DNA of 64,000 bases from Shimia abyssi. GTDB lineage: Bacteria; Pseudomonadota; Alphaproteobacteria; Rhodobacterales; Rhodobacteraceae. Location: contig NZ_PYGJ01000014.1 of the NCBI RefSeq assembly GCF_003014475.1, positions 45,396 to 109,395 of the forward strand, given 5' to 3'. Under the pieces are notes generated by a model. That model was not told the DNA's origin. It was given only the letters and a program-made list of their open reading frames with translations, and made no database searches. This document shows, one piece after another, positions 37,812-46,536 of the stretch; the first letter of the stretch is position 1; each line of letters starts with the position of its first letter. Made by a program: the position numbers and the translations under genes.

Positions 37812-37885
37812 CACTTTTGAAAAGGGACGCGCATTGTTTTTGCGTGTTTGACGAAACCAGAGCCGGGGAGGATTAGTAGAACGTT

Positions 37886-38674
37886 ATGGGGACTGTGACC
37901 AAGGCATTGTCTTTACTGAGCTTTTTCTCTCGTGAGCGTCAGGAGATCGGTTTGACCGAAATGACCCGGCTGACGGGTATGAACAAGGCGACAGTGTTTC
38001 GAATGCTCAGCGAATTGGCAGAAAATGGATTCGTTGAGCAGGTTGGATCTGTTCGCGCCTATCGATTGGGACCCGTTTTTTTACGTTTGGCGAGTCTGCG
38101 CGAGGCGGCTGTTCCCACACGCGAAGTGGCGCAAAACGTTCTGAACCGGTTGAGCGAGGCGACTGGCGAAACAGCGCATATGTCGACCCTTCAAGGTGAT
38201 CAGCTGTGCACATTGACCTACAGCTACAGTGTGCATCACGGTACGCGCGTCACGATGGAAGATGCCGAAGTTATCAATTTCCATTCCACCAGTTCAGGGT
38301 TGGCCGTGTTGGCCTATAGCGATCCCAAGTTTACTGACCAGATCCTTTCAAAACCTTTGGAGCAGCGTACACCGATGTCCGAAACGGACCCTCGGGTAAT
38401 TCGGGAACAACTGACCCAGGTACGGCAGACCGGGATTGCCGAGAACGTCAGCGGGTTTGAAAAAGACGTGCATTCACACGCTTGTCCAATCTTTGACGCC
38501 CAGCAAAATTGTTATGGGGCGATCGCTGTTGCGGCTCCTGTTGCGCGCATGGACAAGGTGTTGCGCGATCTGATCAGACAGGAAGTTCCCCGCGCCGCGC
38601 TGGAAATGACGCGGCTGCTCGGGGGCTTTGTTCCGGCTGAAATCAAACGAAAATTCGAGAAAACGCCAAGGTAA
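37886..38674 (+). CDS. IclR-family transcriptional regulator
   Basis: The 262-aa protein has an N-terminal winged HTH (about residues 5-65, with LTEMTRLTGMNKATVFRMLSELAENGFV) and a C-terminal IclR effector domain (about 80-255; GIAENVSGFEKDVHSHACPIFD). It diverges from the tctC operon and is followed by an aminotransferase gene after 30 bases. Probable regulator of both. Confidence 0.92.
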   Translation: MGTVTKALSLLSFFSRERQEIGLTEMTRLTGMNKATVFRMLSELAENGFVEQVGSVRAYRLGPVFLRLASLREAAVPTREVAQNVLNRLSEATGETAHMSTLQGDQLCTLTYSYSVHHGTRVTMEDAEVINFHSTSSGLAVLAYSDPKFTDQILSKPLEQRTPMSETDPRVIREQLTQVRQTGIAENVSGFEKDVHSHACPIFDAQQNCYGAIAVAAPVARMDKVLRDLIRQEVPRAALEMTRLLGGFVPAEIKRKFEKTPR

Positions 38675-38704
38675 GTGCCTGCGGCCTGAGATTGAGGTGA
38701 TCCG

Positions 38705-40060
38705 ATGAAAGATAGTAACTTTCTAAAAGAAAAGAACGCACGTTCCGTATGGCATCCCATGGCCCATCCGGCGGATTGCTTAGCGAACCCACCGACCATT
38801 GTCACAGGGGCTCATGGTGTACGAATTCGGGACGTGGATGGGCACGAGGTCGTCGATGGCGTCGGCGGGCTGTGGAATGTGAATCTGGGCTTCTCCTGTC
38901 AGCCGGTGAAGCAGGCCATCGCAGACCAGTTGGAGCGCTTGCCTTATTACTCGATCTTTCGCGGCACCACCAACGACGCTGTGATCGAGCTTAGTGAATT
39001 GTTGCGAGAATTCTTTGAACCGGACGGGCTGAGCCGGGCGTTTTATACCTCTGGTGGCTCCGATTCAGTTGAGACAGCGCTGCGGCTGGCCCGGCAGTAT
39101 CACAAGGTGCGTGGAGAGGGGACGCGGACCAAGTTTTTATCGCTCAAGAAAGGGTATCACGGCACTCACATGGGCGGTGCTTCGGTCAATGGCAACGCCA
39201 ATTTCCGCACGCAATACGAACCGCTGCTGCCCGGTTGCCACCATATCCCGGCCCCCCTCACTTATCGCAACCCGTTCAATGAGACTGACCCAGAAAAGCT
39301 GGCCCAGCTGTGCTTGCAGGCGTTGGAAGATGAGATTGCGTTCCAGGGGGCCGGCACAATTGCGGCCTTTATCATGGAGCCGATTTTGGGTGCTGGCGGC
39401 GTGATTGTACCGCATGAAACCTTTATGCCGGGCGTGCGCGAGATCTGTACCCGAAACGGAATTTTGCTGATTGCGGACGAGGTGATAACGGCCTTTGGAC
39501 GGTCCGGCTCGTGGAGTGGCTCGCGTCATTGGGGCGTGCAGCCGGACATGATGTCAACGGCCAAGGCAATTACCAACGGGTATTTTCCATTTGGCGCCGT
39601 GATGATCGCGGAACATGTGGCCGAAACATTTGAGAAGGACACAACCGGTAAAGCTAACATCGGTCACGGGTATACATATTCCGGGCATCCGGTTGGGGCG
39701 GCGGCGGCCATTGCCTGTCTCGAAGAGACCAAGCGTTTGAAAGTCAACGAGAATGCAGCGGCGCGAGGCGCGGAGCTGTTTGCTGGTTTGCAGACCCTGC
39801 AAGAGAAATACGATGCAATTGGCGACGTACGCGGCGGGCATGGGCTGATGTGTGCATTGGAGTTGGTCAGTGATCGGGGCACTAAGGCGGCCATCGACAA
39901 AGCCCGTATCAATCGGCTTCAGGAGGTGGCGTATCAAAGTGGCGCGATGGTGCGGGTGTCTGGTAACAACGTAATCCTGTCGCCGCCTTTGGTGCTGACG
40001 GCAAGCGATGTGGAGACGATCCTGTCCTCGATTGAGGCTGGATTTCAGGCGATCACTTGA
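38705..40060 (+). CDS. Class III omega-aminotransferase
   Basis: The 451-aa PLP enzyme has VWHPMAHPAD near the start, GGSDSVETALRLARQYH, FIMEPILGAGGVIVPHE, IADEVITAFGRSG and the PLP-lysine motif STAKAITNGYFPFGAV. This is the omega-amino acid/amine:pyruvate subgroup, distinct from the phospho-lyase at 31.9 kb. It probably transaminates an amine to its aldehyde; taurine, beta-alanine and aryl-amines are all possible substrates. Confidence 0.9.
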   Translation: MKDSNFLKEKNARSVWHPMAHPADCLANPPTIVTGAHGVRIRDVDGHEVVDGVGGLWNVNLGFSCQPVKQAIADQLERLPYYSIFRGTTNDAVIELSELLREFFEPDGLSRAFYTSGGSDSVETALRLARQYHKVRGEGTRTKFLSLKKGYHGTHMGGASVNGNANFRTQYEPLLPGCHHIPAPLTYRNPFNETDPEKLAQLCLQALEDEIAFQGAGTIAAFIMEPILGAGGVIVPHETFMPGVREICTRNGILLIADEVITAFGRSGSWSGSRHWGVQPDMMSTAKAITNGYFPFGAVMIAEHVAETFEKDTTGKANIGHGYTYSGHPVGAAAAIACLEETKRLKVNENAAARGAELFAGLQTLQEKYDAIGDVRGGHGLMCALELVSDRGTKAAIDKARINRLQEVAYQSGAMVRVSGNNVILSPPLVLTASDVETILSSIEAGFQAIT

Positions 40061-40068
40061 GGGAGCGC

Positions 40069-40177
40069 GTTAACCAAGGTTAACCGCCCAAAAGGGGCAA
40101 AACCAACGTCAGTATCACGTCGGTATTCTGTCGGTATTGCATCGGTGCGGGTTTTGGCCCCCAAAATTCATTAACGC
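40069..40177. repeat. 11-bp-period ACCGAC array, copy 2
   Basis: Read on the minus strand, ACCGAT, ACCGAC, ACCGAC, ACTGAC lie at 40141-40146, 40130-40135, 40119-40124 and 40108-40113, again exactly 11 bases apart. GCGTTAAT lies 23 bases outside the first unit (40170-40177). Beyond the other side is an inverted repeat GTTAACC-AA-GGTTAAC (40069-40084). This copy lies between convergent genes, so it is not a promoter element. Confidence 0.75.
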
Positions 40178-40197
40178 GGGGTGTTGCGCCCCGCGTT
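40173..40197. terminator. Bidirectional hairpin terminator
   Basis: A 9-bp stem AACGCGGGG/CCCCGCGTT with a 7-base loop is followed by TTTCCATTTTG on the plus strand, and by AATGAATTTT on the minus strand. It sits between the convergent aminotransferase and cytochrome c genes. Confidence 0.7.
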
Positions 40198-40214
40198 TCC
40201 ATTTTGTTAGCAGA

Positions 40215-41051
40215 TCACTCTGCATCCGGTAGTGGCGGGATGGTACGCAGATACGCGACAATGGCGGCAATATCGTCGGGTGTGGTGGACGCGTAGTGGG
40301 CATACCCCATCGGCGGCAACATACGCGAACCATCTGGGCGTGTGCCGGTTGTAATCATCTGGGTTAGATCGGCGTCTGAGTATTGCGCTAGACCGTCGGC
40401 GTGGGTGGTGATGTTGGGTGCAACAGAGACACCCCAAGGTCCGTGAAACTCGAACCCTCCCGCGCCAAGATGTGAGTCAAACATTGGACCCATAGGGCCA
40501 AAAGTGGTGTGGCATTCGGTGCAATGGGCCACCGGCCCGGCGAGGTAGGCGCCGTATTCGACGGTGACGCCGCGTGGTGGCGGAGTAACACTCTCGACCG
40601 GCGGACCATAGGCCGGTGGAAGCGGGATGTTGTATGTGGAGAACGGGGTGGCGTTATCGCTGGCCGGGACAGTGCGCAGGAACGCAACGATGGACATCAG
40701 ATCATCATCCCCAATGCCGCGATACAAACCAATTGGCATAGGGGGCCCAATTACGGTGCCGTCCGGGCGGATCCCTTCGCGAATGGCGCGGGCAAGTTCA
40801 GCATCGGACCAGTCGGCTACGCGGCTGCCGGGGGTAATGTTGACGGCCCATGCTTCGAAATTTGGATTTTTCTCGACCATGAATCCGCCAAGTTCATTGG
40901 TCATGTCTGGCCCGTCAGGCCCCTGAGGCGTGTGGCAGTTCCCGCAGGCAGCTGGCCCTCTGACCAGGTACTCGCCGCGTTCGACAGAGACTTCTGCGGA
41001 TGTGGTGGTGGCTGCGGCTGCGAGGGCAGCCGTGGCTAAAATGCGTTTCAT
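40215..41051 (-). CDS. Periplasmic di-haem cytochrome c
   Basis: The 278-aa protein has a signal peptide (MKRILATAALAAAATTTSA) and two CxxCH haem sites (CGNCH about residue 36, CTECH about residue 179). Each domain has a distal Met candidate (GPPMPIG and LPPMGYA). Two-domain cytochromes of this kind serve as electron acceptors for alcohol, aldehyde or amine dehydrogenases. No such dehydrogenase is adjacent. GGGAG precedes ATG 41051. Confidence 0.9.
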   Translation of the reverse strand: MKRILATAALAAAATTTSAEVSVERGEYLVRGPAACGNCHTPQGPDGPDMTNELGGFMVEKNPNFEAWAVNITPGSRVADWSDAELARAIREGIRPDGTVIGPPMPIGLYRGIGDDDLMSIVAFLRTVPASDNATPFSTYNIPLPPAYGPPVESVTPPPRGVTVEYGAYLAGPVAHCTECHTTFGPMGPMFDSHLGAGGFEFHGPWGVSVAPNITTHADGLAQYSDADLTQMITTGTRPDGSRMLPPMGYAHYASTTPDDIAAIVAYLRTIPPLPDAE

Positions 41052-41197
41052 AATCACTCCCTTCAAATGACGCTTGGTTGAGCGCCTTGAAGTAAGTGTA
41101 GCATAATTGCTGGGATTTACGGAGAGCCTCGGCGCGAGAGTAGGATGAGGGTCGCGCCAAGGCCGGATACTGGCGCAGAGGTCATGCCCCCGTTTCG

Positions 41198-41512
41198 TTA
41201 GGGCTGTGGTACGATCAGATGCAGCCCATCGAGCGCATCTGTCGCCTCGATCTGGCAGGACAGGCGAGAGGTGTCGCGCCTTTCGGCTTCGGCGACGTCG
41301 AGCATCGCGTCTTCAAAGTCGTCAACGGCGCCGGTTTTTTTGACCCACGCGTCTTCGACATAGATATGACAGGTCGCGCAAGACAAGCAGCCGCCACATT
41401 CGCCGATCACACCCGGTACGTTATTGTCGACAGCGGCCTGCATCAAGTTGGTTCCGTTGGCCACCTCGGCGGTGATTTGAGTGGTGTCGGGAAGGGTCCA
41501 GGTGACTTTCAT
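41198..41512 (-). CDS. [2Fe-2S] ferredoxin, putidaredoxin/adrenodoxin type
   Basis: The 104-aa protein has the cluster motif CGGCLSCATC (C-x5-C-x2-C, plus one extra Cys) and the fourth ligand in RLSCQI near the C-terminus. This type donates electrons to bacterial P450s; the P450 gene is two genes upstream in the same direction. No ferredoxin reductase gene is seen nearby. Confidence 0.93.
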   Translation of the reverse strand: MKVTWTLPDTTQITAEVANGTNLMQAAVDNNVPGVIGECGGCLSCATCHIYVEDAWVKKTGAVDDFEDAMLDVAEAERRDTSRLSCQIEATDALDGLHLIVPQP

Positions 41513-41560
41513 ATCGTGTCCTTTCTGGGGCCGAGGCGTTTGGGGGAACGTCGGATTCTG

Positions 41561-41584
41561 AGTATTTTGAGGGCAATGAAAGAG
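41561..41584 (+). repeat. AGTATTT...ATGAA motif, copy 1
   Basis: AGTATTTTGAGGGCAATGAAAGAG lies between the ferredoxin and glutamine-synthetase-like genes. Related sequences occur at 44991-45015 (+), 48195-48218 (-) and 56813-56837 (-). Meaning unknown. Confidence 0.45.
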
Positions 41585-41589
41585 CTTGG

Positions 41590-42879
41590 TCAGACGAAAT
41601 ACACGTAGAAGTCGCGCAGAGCTTCACCTTCGAGGTCTTTAGTCTTTTTGACCTCTTTCTCTTTCATGAAAATATGATTGTCGACGAGCAGTCGCCCGAT
41701 TGCGTCGCCAAGTGCCTGATCCGCCTTAAGGTCGGCCACTGCTCCTTTGAGGTCCATTGCGCAGCTTTCCTTGGCGTCGTTTTTTTCAAACCCATCGCCG
41801 GTTTCGATGGGCTGTAACGGGTAGTTGTTTTCAATGCCGAGGAGCGAGGCGTTCAGAACGGCGGCGACCGCGGTGTAGGGGTTGGCTGTGGCGTCGGCCA
41901 TGCGGTGTTCCAGCCGGGACTTCGGCCCGCCTTCTGCGCTGATCCGGGTGGTAACATTGCGATGGTCCCCACCCCAGTTTTTCCAAAACCCCGAGAGAGA
42001 GCCAGGTTGCAGGCGCTGGTAGCTGTTGGCGGTGGGTGCAATCAGTCCGGCAAGACCCTTGTGGTGGTGCAGCAATCCGGCAAGGCATTGTTTAGAGAGG
42101 TCGTTGATCGTATCGGGCAGATTGCGCGGGCCGGACGAGAGCACATTGCCGCCAGAGACGTCGGTGAACGAGAAGTTGATATGCATACCCGAGCCGCCCG
42201 CGCCAGCAATGGGTTTGGGCATAAAGGTCAGGATGATACCGTGTTCCAGCGCGATTTCGCGCGCCATGAGACGAAACAGGACAATGTCGTCGACCGCCTG
42301 CACGGCGTTGTCGAAGGTCAGGGTGTATTCGAATTGAGGCGCATCAAATTCGGCGGTGATCATATCGAGGCGAAAGCCCAGCTCATCCGCCTTGGACCAG
42401 ATCGCATCGTTAAAACGCAGTGGGTCGGTCAGAGGACCGGTGCCATAGACCACCGCGCCCGGCGTGTCGTATGGGCGCAGGTTGCCGTGTTCGTCAGCCT
42501 GAAGGGCAAAGGCTTCGAGTTCGATGCCAACCTTGGGCGTCAGGCCGCGCGCCTCCCATTTGGCGACGGCGCGTTTTAGGGTGCCTCGCGGGCATAGACC
42601 AAGCGGTTCGCCCGCGTCATCATACAGATCGCCCAGCACAATCTTGGTGTGCGGGTCCCAACTGTCGCGGATATCGTCGTGACGCCAGCGCAGTTCCATA
42701 TCTGGCAGGCCCTCGTAGGTCATCGAACCGGGAGAGTTCAGCAGATCTTTGTCATAGTGGGTTCCGAAGACAGAGCGGCAAAAGCGGGTGTCGCTGTCGG
42801 CCAGTTTCGAGGCAGGCAGGTACTTGCCCCGCATGATCGAGAGGTGGTCGCAAAAAAGGGCGCGGAGGCGGTCTTGCAT
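41590..42879 (-). CDS. Glutamine-synthetase-like gamma-glutamyl-amine ligase
   Basis: The 429-aa protein is shorter than GlnA (about 470) and has the GS catalytic core: GIELEAFAL, AEFDAPQFEYTL, GSGMHINFSF, and SRLEHRMADATANPYTAV. Members with this size ligate amines to glutamate (gamma-glutamylputrescine, -isopropylamide, -anilide synthetases). The neighbouring class-I amidotransferase, P450 and ferredoxin repeat the logic of known gamma-glutamyl amine pathways, so I infer an amine ligase; the amine is unknown. It follows the P450 gene by 14 bases. Confidence 0.88.
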   Translation of the reverse strand: MQDRLRALFCDHLSIMRGKYLPASKLADSDTRFCRSVFGTHYDKDLLNSPGSMTYEGLPDMELRWRHDDIRDSWDPHTKIVLGDLYDDAGEPLGLCPRGTLKRAVAKWEARGLTPKVGIELEAFALQADEHGNLRPYDTPGAVVYGTGPLTDPLRFNDAIWSKADELGFRLDMITAEFDAPQFEYTLTFDNAVQAVDDIVLFRLMAREIALEHGIILTFMPKPIAGAGGSGMHINFSFTDVSGGNVLSSGPRNLPDTINDLSKQCLAGLLHHHKGLAGLIAPTANSYQRLQPGSLSGFWKNWGGDHRNVTTRISAEGGPKSRLEHRMADATANPYTAVAAVLNASLLGIENNYPLQPIETGDGFEKNDAKESCAMDLKGAVADLKADQALGDAIGRLLVDNHIFMKEKEVKKTKDLEGEALRDFYVYFV

Positions 42880-42893
42880 GGGGCTGGCCTTTC

Positions 42894-44156
42894 CTATTTC
42901 AGGGTCACACGGACGGGCAATTCCTTGATGCCGCCGACAAAGTTAGAGCGTAGGAACTTGTGATCCCCGTTAGGTTCTATGGTTTTGAGGCGTTTGCATA
43001 GTTCTTGAAACAACACGCGCACTTCGAGGCGCGCAAGCCACATGCCGAGGCAGACATGCGGGCCGGATTGGCCAAAGGACATGTGTTTGTTGGGACTGCG
43101 CATCAGGTTGACGCGGAATGGGTCATCAAACACCGCGTCGTCGCGATTGGCCGAGGACCACCAGAACAGAACCTTGTCGCCCTCTTTCATCTGTTTGCCG
43201 TGGGCCTCGAAATCCTGTGTCAGGGTGCGGCGAAAATAGAGGGCGGGGGTTGCCCATCGAATGATTTCGTCTGGTGCCAGTTCCCACAAGTCGCTGCCGC
43301 CCTGTTGCATTTGAGTGAGCAATTCCGGCTGGTGGCTCATGGCCTGAATGCCTGCGGCGATGGAATAACGGGTGGTATCATTGCCCGCGGCCACCAGAAG
43401 GCAAAAGAAATTGCGGAACTCCTCTTCGGTGATGGTGTTCCCATCCTTGTCCGGTTGCAGGATCAGGTGCAGCACACCATCTGTGTCACCCGTGGCGTTT
43501 TTGTGGGCCATGAGCTCTTTGGCATATTGATAGAGTTCCGCGCCTGCCGGTGAATTGAAAGGCATCATGCGGAACTCATCAGTGTTCATCTTGTCGAGCA
43601 CATGGTCAGTGAAATCGGGATCTGTGTTGGCGATAAGGGCGTCGCCCTTTTCTACCAGCCAAGGCAAATCCGCATCCGGTGTGCCGAGGATACGACCGAG
43701 CATGAGCATAGGCAGTTGGCGGGCAATGGTCTTGGTGGCGTCAAATTCGGTCTGGCTCAGCGCCTGATCCAGAATGGTGTTGGAAAGGTCACGCAGATCG
43801 TTTTCGAAATTGGCGACAACCGGCTTGGAGAAAGCTTTGGCAACCTTGATTCGTGTCTTCATGTGATCAGGGGGATCGGTTTCCTGAAAAGTGCGACGGG
43901 CAAGGTATTCCTCGTAGGTCTGGTCTTCCATCCGAATACCGCGTGCCGATGAAAAGACTCCAAAATTGCGGTTCATTTCGGTGATGTCTTGATGGCGAGT
44001 AATCGACCAAAAGCCCTGACAATCGGCGTAGTCTGTCCAGCTGACGGGATCGTCGCGGCGCAGGCGGGCAAAGGTGTTATGCGGGGCGCCAGCGGCAAAT
44101 GCATCGTGGCTGGTCAGATCGGCAAAGCCGTCATCTGTTGGGTTCCAAACGGTCAT
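42894..44156 (-). CDS. Cytochrome P450 monooxygenase
   Basis: The 420-aa soluble bacterial P450 has I-helix LLVAAGNDTTRYS, ExxR motif EIIRWATP, and haem-Cys loop FGQSGPHVCLGMWLARLE. With the nearby [2Fe-2S] ferredoxin it forms a class I system. It is predicted to hydroxylate a substrate made or used by the gamma-glutamyl ligase. First gene of the minus-strand P450-GS-Fd-cytochrome run, diverging from the amidotransferase gene. Confidence 0.95.
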   Translation of the reverse strand: MTVWNPTDDGFADLTSHDAFAAGAPHNTFARLRRDDPVSWTDYADCQGFWSITRHQDITEMNRNFGVFSSARGIRMEDQTYEEYLARRTFQETDPPDHMKTRIKVAKAFSKPVVANFENDLRDLSNTILDQALSQTEFDATKTIARQLPMLMLGRILGTPDADLPWLVEKGDALIANTDPDFTDHVLDKMNTDEFRMMPFNSPAGAELYQYAKELMAHKNATGDTDGVLHLILQPDKDGNTITEEEFRNFFCLLVAAGNDTTRYSIAAGIQAMSHQPELLTQMQQGGSDLWELAPDEIIRWATPALYFRRTLTQDFEAHGKQMKEGDKVLFWWSSANRDDAVFDDPFRVNLMRSPNKHMSFGQSGPHVCLGMWLARLEVRVLFQELCKRLKTIEPNGDHKFLRSNFVGGIKELPVRVTLK

Positions 44157-44249
44157 GCTTCCCTCCCCGGTGGCGCGATGCTTGTCTTGTTATGTATATA
44201 TATGGATGTTATAAATACGCAAAGAAATTCTTGGGTGGAGCCATGTGAA

Positions 44250-44954
44250 ATGCATCTTGCAATCCTGATGACCAACACGGACGAAAGCGAATTTGCGCAG
44301 GTGCGTCCCAAAGATGGTGAAAAATTCACTAGGTTGATCAACGAGGTAAGGCCCACATGGTCATGCACAACCTTTTCCGTAAAGGACGGTGTGTTCCCAA
44401 AAGATATTGCTCAGTTTGATGGCGTCCTGATTACCGGAAGCCCTGCTTCGGTGGGCGAAGGCGCCGAATGGATCGCGCGTTTGCTGGAGCTGATTCGGGA
44501 GATCGACGCACGGAAAATGCCGATGTTTGGGGCCTGCTTCGGGCATCAGGCGATTGCCGTTGCGCTGGGCGGCGCGATGGAACGCAATATGGACGGTTGG
44601 GTGCATGGTCACGTGTTTGTCGAGCAAGCCCCGTTGCCATGGGGCGATAACCACCCGCGGGTCGGGCTTTATGCCAGCCACATCGAACAGGTTACGGCGT
44701 TGCCGGACGGGGCGACTGCGGTTGCCAGCGGGCCCGGATGCCAAATCGCTGGGTATGTGAAAGGGCAGCACATCTATTCTACGCAGTACCACCCGGAAAT
44801 GAGCGACGCGTTCATTGCAGATCTGGTGGAGCATACGGCGGATTACGTCGGTGCCGAAGTGACGCAGGTGGCGCAGGCCTCACTGGCGAACACAGCCGAC
44901 CGGGCCATATTTGCCGAGCAGATTGTTCAGTTTTTCGAATGGGCGTCAGAATAG
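44250..44954 (+). CDS. Class I glutamine amidotransferase (gamma-glutamyl amide hydrolase)
   Basis: The 234-aa protein is a stand-alone class I GATase: VLITGSPASVGEGAEWI, nucleophile motif GACFGHQAIAVALGG, and the His-x-Glu pair in STQYHPEMSD. With a divergent GS-like ligase and P450 it likely hydrolyses gamma-glutamyl amides, as in aniline (AtdA2-like) and related routes; that is inference. ATG 44250 is used although the frame is open further upstream. Confidence 0.88.
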   Translation: MHLAILMTNTDESEFAQVRPKDGEKFTRLINEVRPTWSCTTFSVKDGVFPKDIAQFDGVLITGSPASVGEGAEWIARLLELIREIDARKMPMFGACFGHQAIAVALGGAMERNMDGWVHGHVFVEQAPLPWGDNHPRVGLYASHIEQVTALPDGATAVASGPGCQIAGYVKGQHIYSTQYHPEMSDAFIADLVEHTADYVGAEVTQVAQASLANTADRAIFAEQIVQFFEWASE

Positions 44955-44990
44955 GGGGCCAGCCACCGTCGCCGATGGCGAACTCCCCCG

Positions 44991-45015
44991 GGGTATTGGG
45001 GAAAAATTGAGAAAA
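44991..45015 (+). repeat. GTATT...-type motif, copy 2
   Basis: GGTATTGGGGAAAAATTGAGAAAAG lies just beyond the amidotransferase stop, between it and the convergent GntR gene. It is the most divergent of the four copies. Confidence 0.35.
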
Positions 45016-45063
45016 GAGGGTGTTGATTTCTTTGATCTTGAGGGTCGTGAAAACTTCAGTTGA

Positions 45064-45714
45064 TTAGCTGAGCGCGGCGAGCAGATCCATTGCGGTGACT
45101 TGATCAAATTGCACGTGGCGCGCCATGGCGGTTTCCGCCGCCGCAGCATCACGGGCGATGATCAGGGTGGTGATCTCACGGTGTTCGCTGGCAGAGGCGG
45201 CAATGGCGCCGACATAATTGTATCGCGCGCGATAATAGGCCATCAGCTTGCGCGCATTAGTTTTGATCATCTCCAGCAAAAAGGGATTGCCAGCGGCCTC
45301 GGCTACGGTTTTGTGGAATGTGAGATTGAGCTGGTAATACCCATCCGGATGGCCGTCCCCCTTGGTTGCTGCATGGGCTTCGCAGGCGGCGGTGATTTTC
45401 TCGAGGCGGCTTTGCCCCTCGGTTGAGAGGCGGCGTGCGGCGAGGGCAGCGGCCTGACCTTCGAGCTTGGCGTGCACTTCGAGAATCGCGAGGAATTCTT
45501 CGAGTGTCGGTTTGAACAGCGTCACCCCTTTGCGGGGTTGACGTATCAGAAGGCCAGAGGCTTCGAGATGGATCAAGGCCTCGCGCACCGGAGTGCGCGA
45601 CACGCCAAGGCGCTGGGCGAGCGTTTGCTCGTCGAGCCCGTCGCCGGGATTGAGTTCGCCAAGATCGATGTCGCCCAGAATGGCTTGCACAATATTTTGG
45701 GTCTGTCCTGCCAT
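45064..45714 (-). CDS. GntR-family regulator (FadR/FCD type)
   Basis: The 216-aa protein has an N-terminal winged HTH (about residues 5-70; LGVSRTPVREALIHLEASGLL) and a C-terminal FCD ligand domain with the metal-binding pattern (LNLTFHKTVAEAAGN; EHREI). It is the last gene of the homoprotocatechuate operon, so it probably controls that operon in response to an intermediate. A repeat overlaps its start. Confidence 0.92.
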   Translation of the reverse strand: MAGQTQNIVQAILGDIDLGELNPGDGLDEQTLAQRLGVSRTPVREALIHLEASGLLIRQPRKGVTLFKPTLEEFLAILEVHAKLEGQAAALAARRLSTEGQSRLEKITAACEAHAATKGDGHPDGYYQLNLTFHKTVAEAAGNPFLLEMIKTNARKLMAYYRARYNYVGAIAASASEHREITTLIIARDAAAAETAMARHVQFDQVTAMDLLAALS

Positions 45715-45729
45715 GGTGACTTGATCACC
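45715..45729. promoter_or_regulatory. Inverted repeat GGTGA-N5-TCACC, candidate GntR operator
   Basis: The repeat abuts the GntR start codon. The 13-base sequence ggtgacttgatca also occurs inside the gene at about 45094-45106. Autoregulation is plausible but unproven. Confidence 0.4.
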
Positions 45730-45746
45730 GAAAGGCGTGTGTTTGT

Positions 45747-46526
45747 CTAGGGTTTGATCATTGCCTTGGTTTTTGCTGAGACCGCGCGTGCTGTGTTTGC
45801 GAGCATCAGAGTGTCGACGCCTACCGCGACAAAGGTCACGTTCATGTCGATATAGGTTTGCGCGCCCTGCTCCGAGAGTGTCAGGATACCGGAGGCCTTG
45901 TCCGATGCGTTTATGCGGGTAATGGCATCCGCGATTGCGGCGACAACTTCGGGTGCATCAGCCTTGCCGGGAAAACCCATATCGGCAGAGAGATCCGCAG
46001 GGCCGATGAAAACGCCATCCACGCCCTCGACCGCAAGAATGTCATCCAGATTATCCAGGGCGGCGCGGCTTTCGGCCTGCACGAGCAGGCAGATTTCGTC
46101 ATTGGCGTTTTGAACGTAACCGTCATACGAGCCAAACCCTGTTACGCGCGCGCCGGTGCCGCCCATGCCGCGAATGCCATGCGGCGCATAGCGGCACGCC
46201 CGCACCAGTTCGCGCGCCTGTTCGGCGGTATCCACCATCGGAACCAGAACGGTTTGCGCGCCAAGGTCGAGCGCCTGTTTGACGAGGCGTGTTTCACCAA
46301 TGGGAAGCCGCACGATAGGGTGGCTGTCGCTGCCCGCAATGGCGACCAATTGGTCTCGGATCGAGCGCATGTCATTGGGGCCATGTTCGCCGTCGATCAA
46401 AAGCCAGTCGAAACCAGTCGTCGCCATCAATTCGGCGCCAGCACTTTCACCGAGGGCAAGCCAGCATCCGATTTGCTGGCGCTTGGCGGCGATGGCGGCT
46501 TTGAACGTATTCTTTGGAGCAGGCAT
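45747..46526 (-). CDS. hpaI: 4-hydroxy-2-oxoheptane-1,7-dioate aldolase (HpaI family)
   Basis: The 259-aa class II aldolase would split 4-hydroxy-2-oxoheptanedioate to pyruvate and succinate semialdehyde, the last step of homoprotocatechuate breakdown. It has IGCWLALGESAGAEL, LIDGEHGPNDMRSI and GVFIGPADLSADMG, with metal ligands Glu/Asp. ATG 46526 follows AAGGAAA. It directly follows hpaH (10-base gap). Confidence 0.93.
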   Translation of the reverse strand: MPAPKNTFKAAIAAKRQQIGCWLALGESAGAELMATTGFDWLLIDGEHGPNDMRSIRDQLVAIAGSDSHPIVRLPIGETRLVKQALDLGAQTVLVPMVDTAEQARELVRACRYAPHGIRGMGGTGARVTGFGSYDGYVQNANDEICLLVQAESRAALDNLDDILAVEGVDGVFIGPADLSADMGFPGKADAPEVVAAIADAITRINASDKASGILTLSEQGAQTYIDMNVTFVAVGVDTLMLANTARAVSAKTKAMIKP

Positions 46527-46536
46527 GGCGTTTCCT

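Noticed and set aside
40069..40084. CtrA site at GTTAACC-AA-GGTTAAC
   Set aside because: The spacing between TTAA and TTAAC is 6, not 7, and the context is between convergent genes.
41590..42879. Housekeeping glutamine synthetase GlnA
   Set aside because: Shorter than GlnA, no glnB beside it, and linked to P450, ferredoxin and amidotransferase genes.
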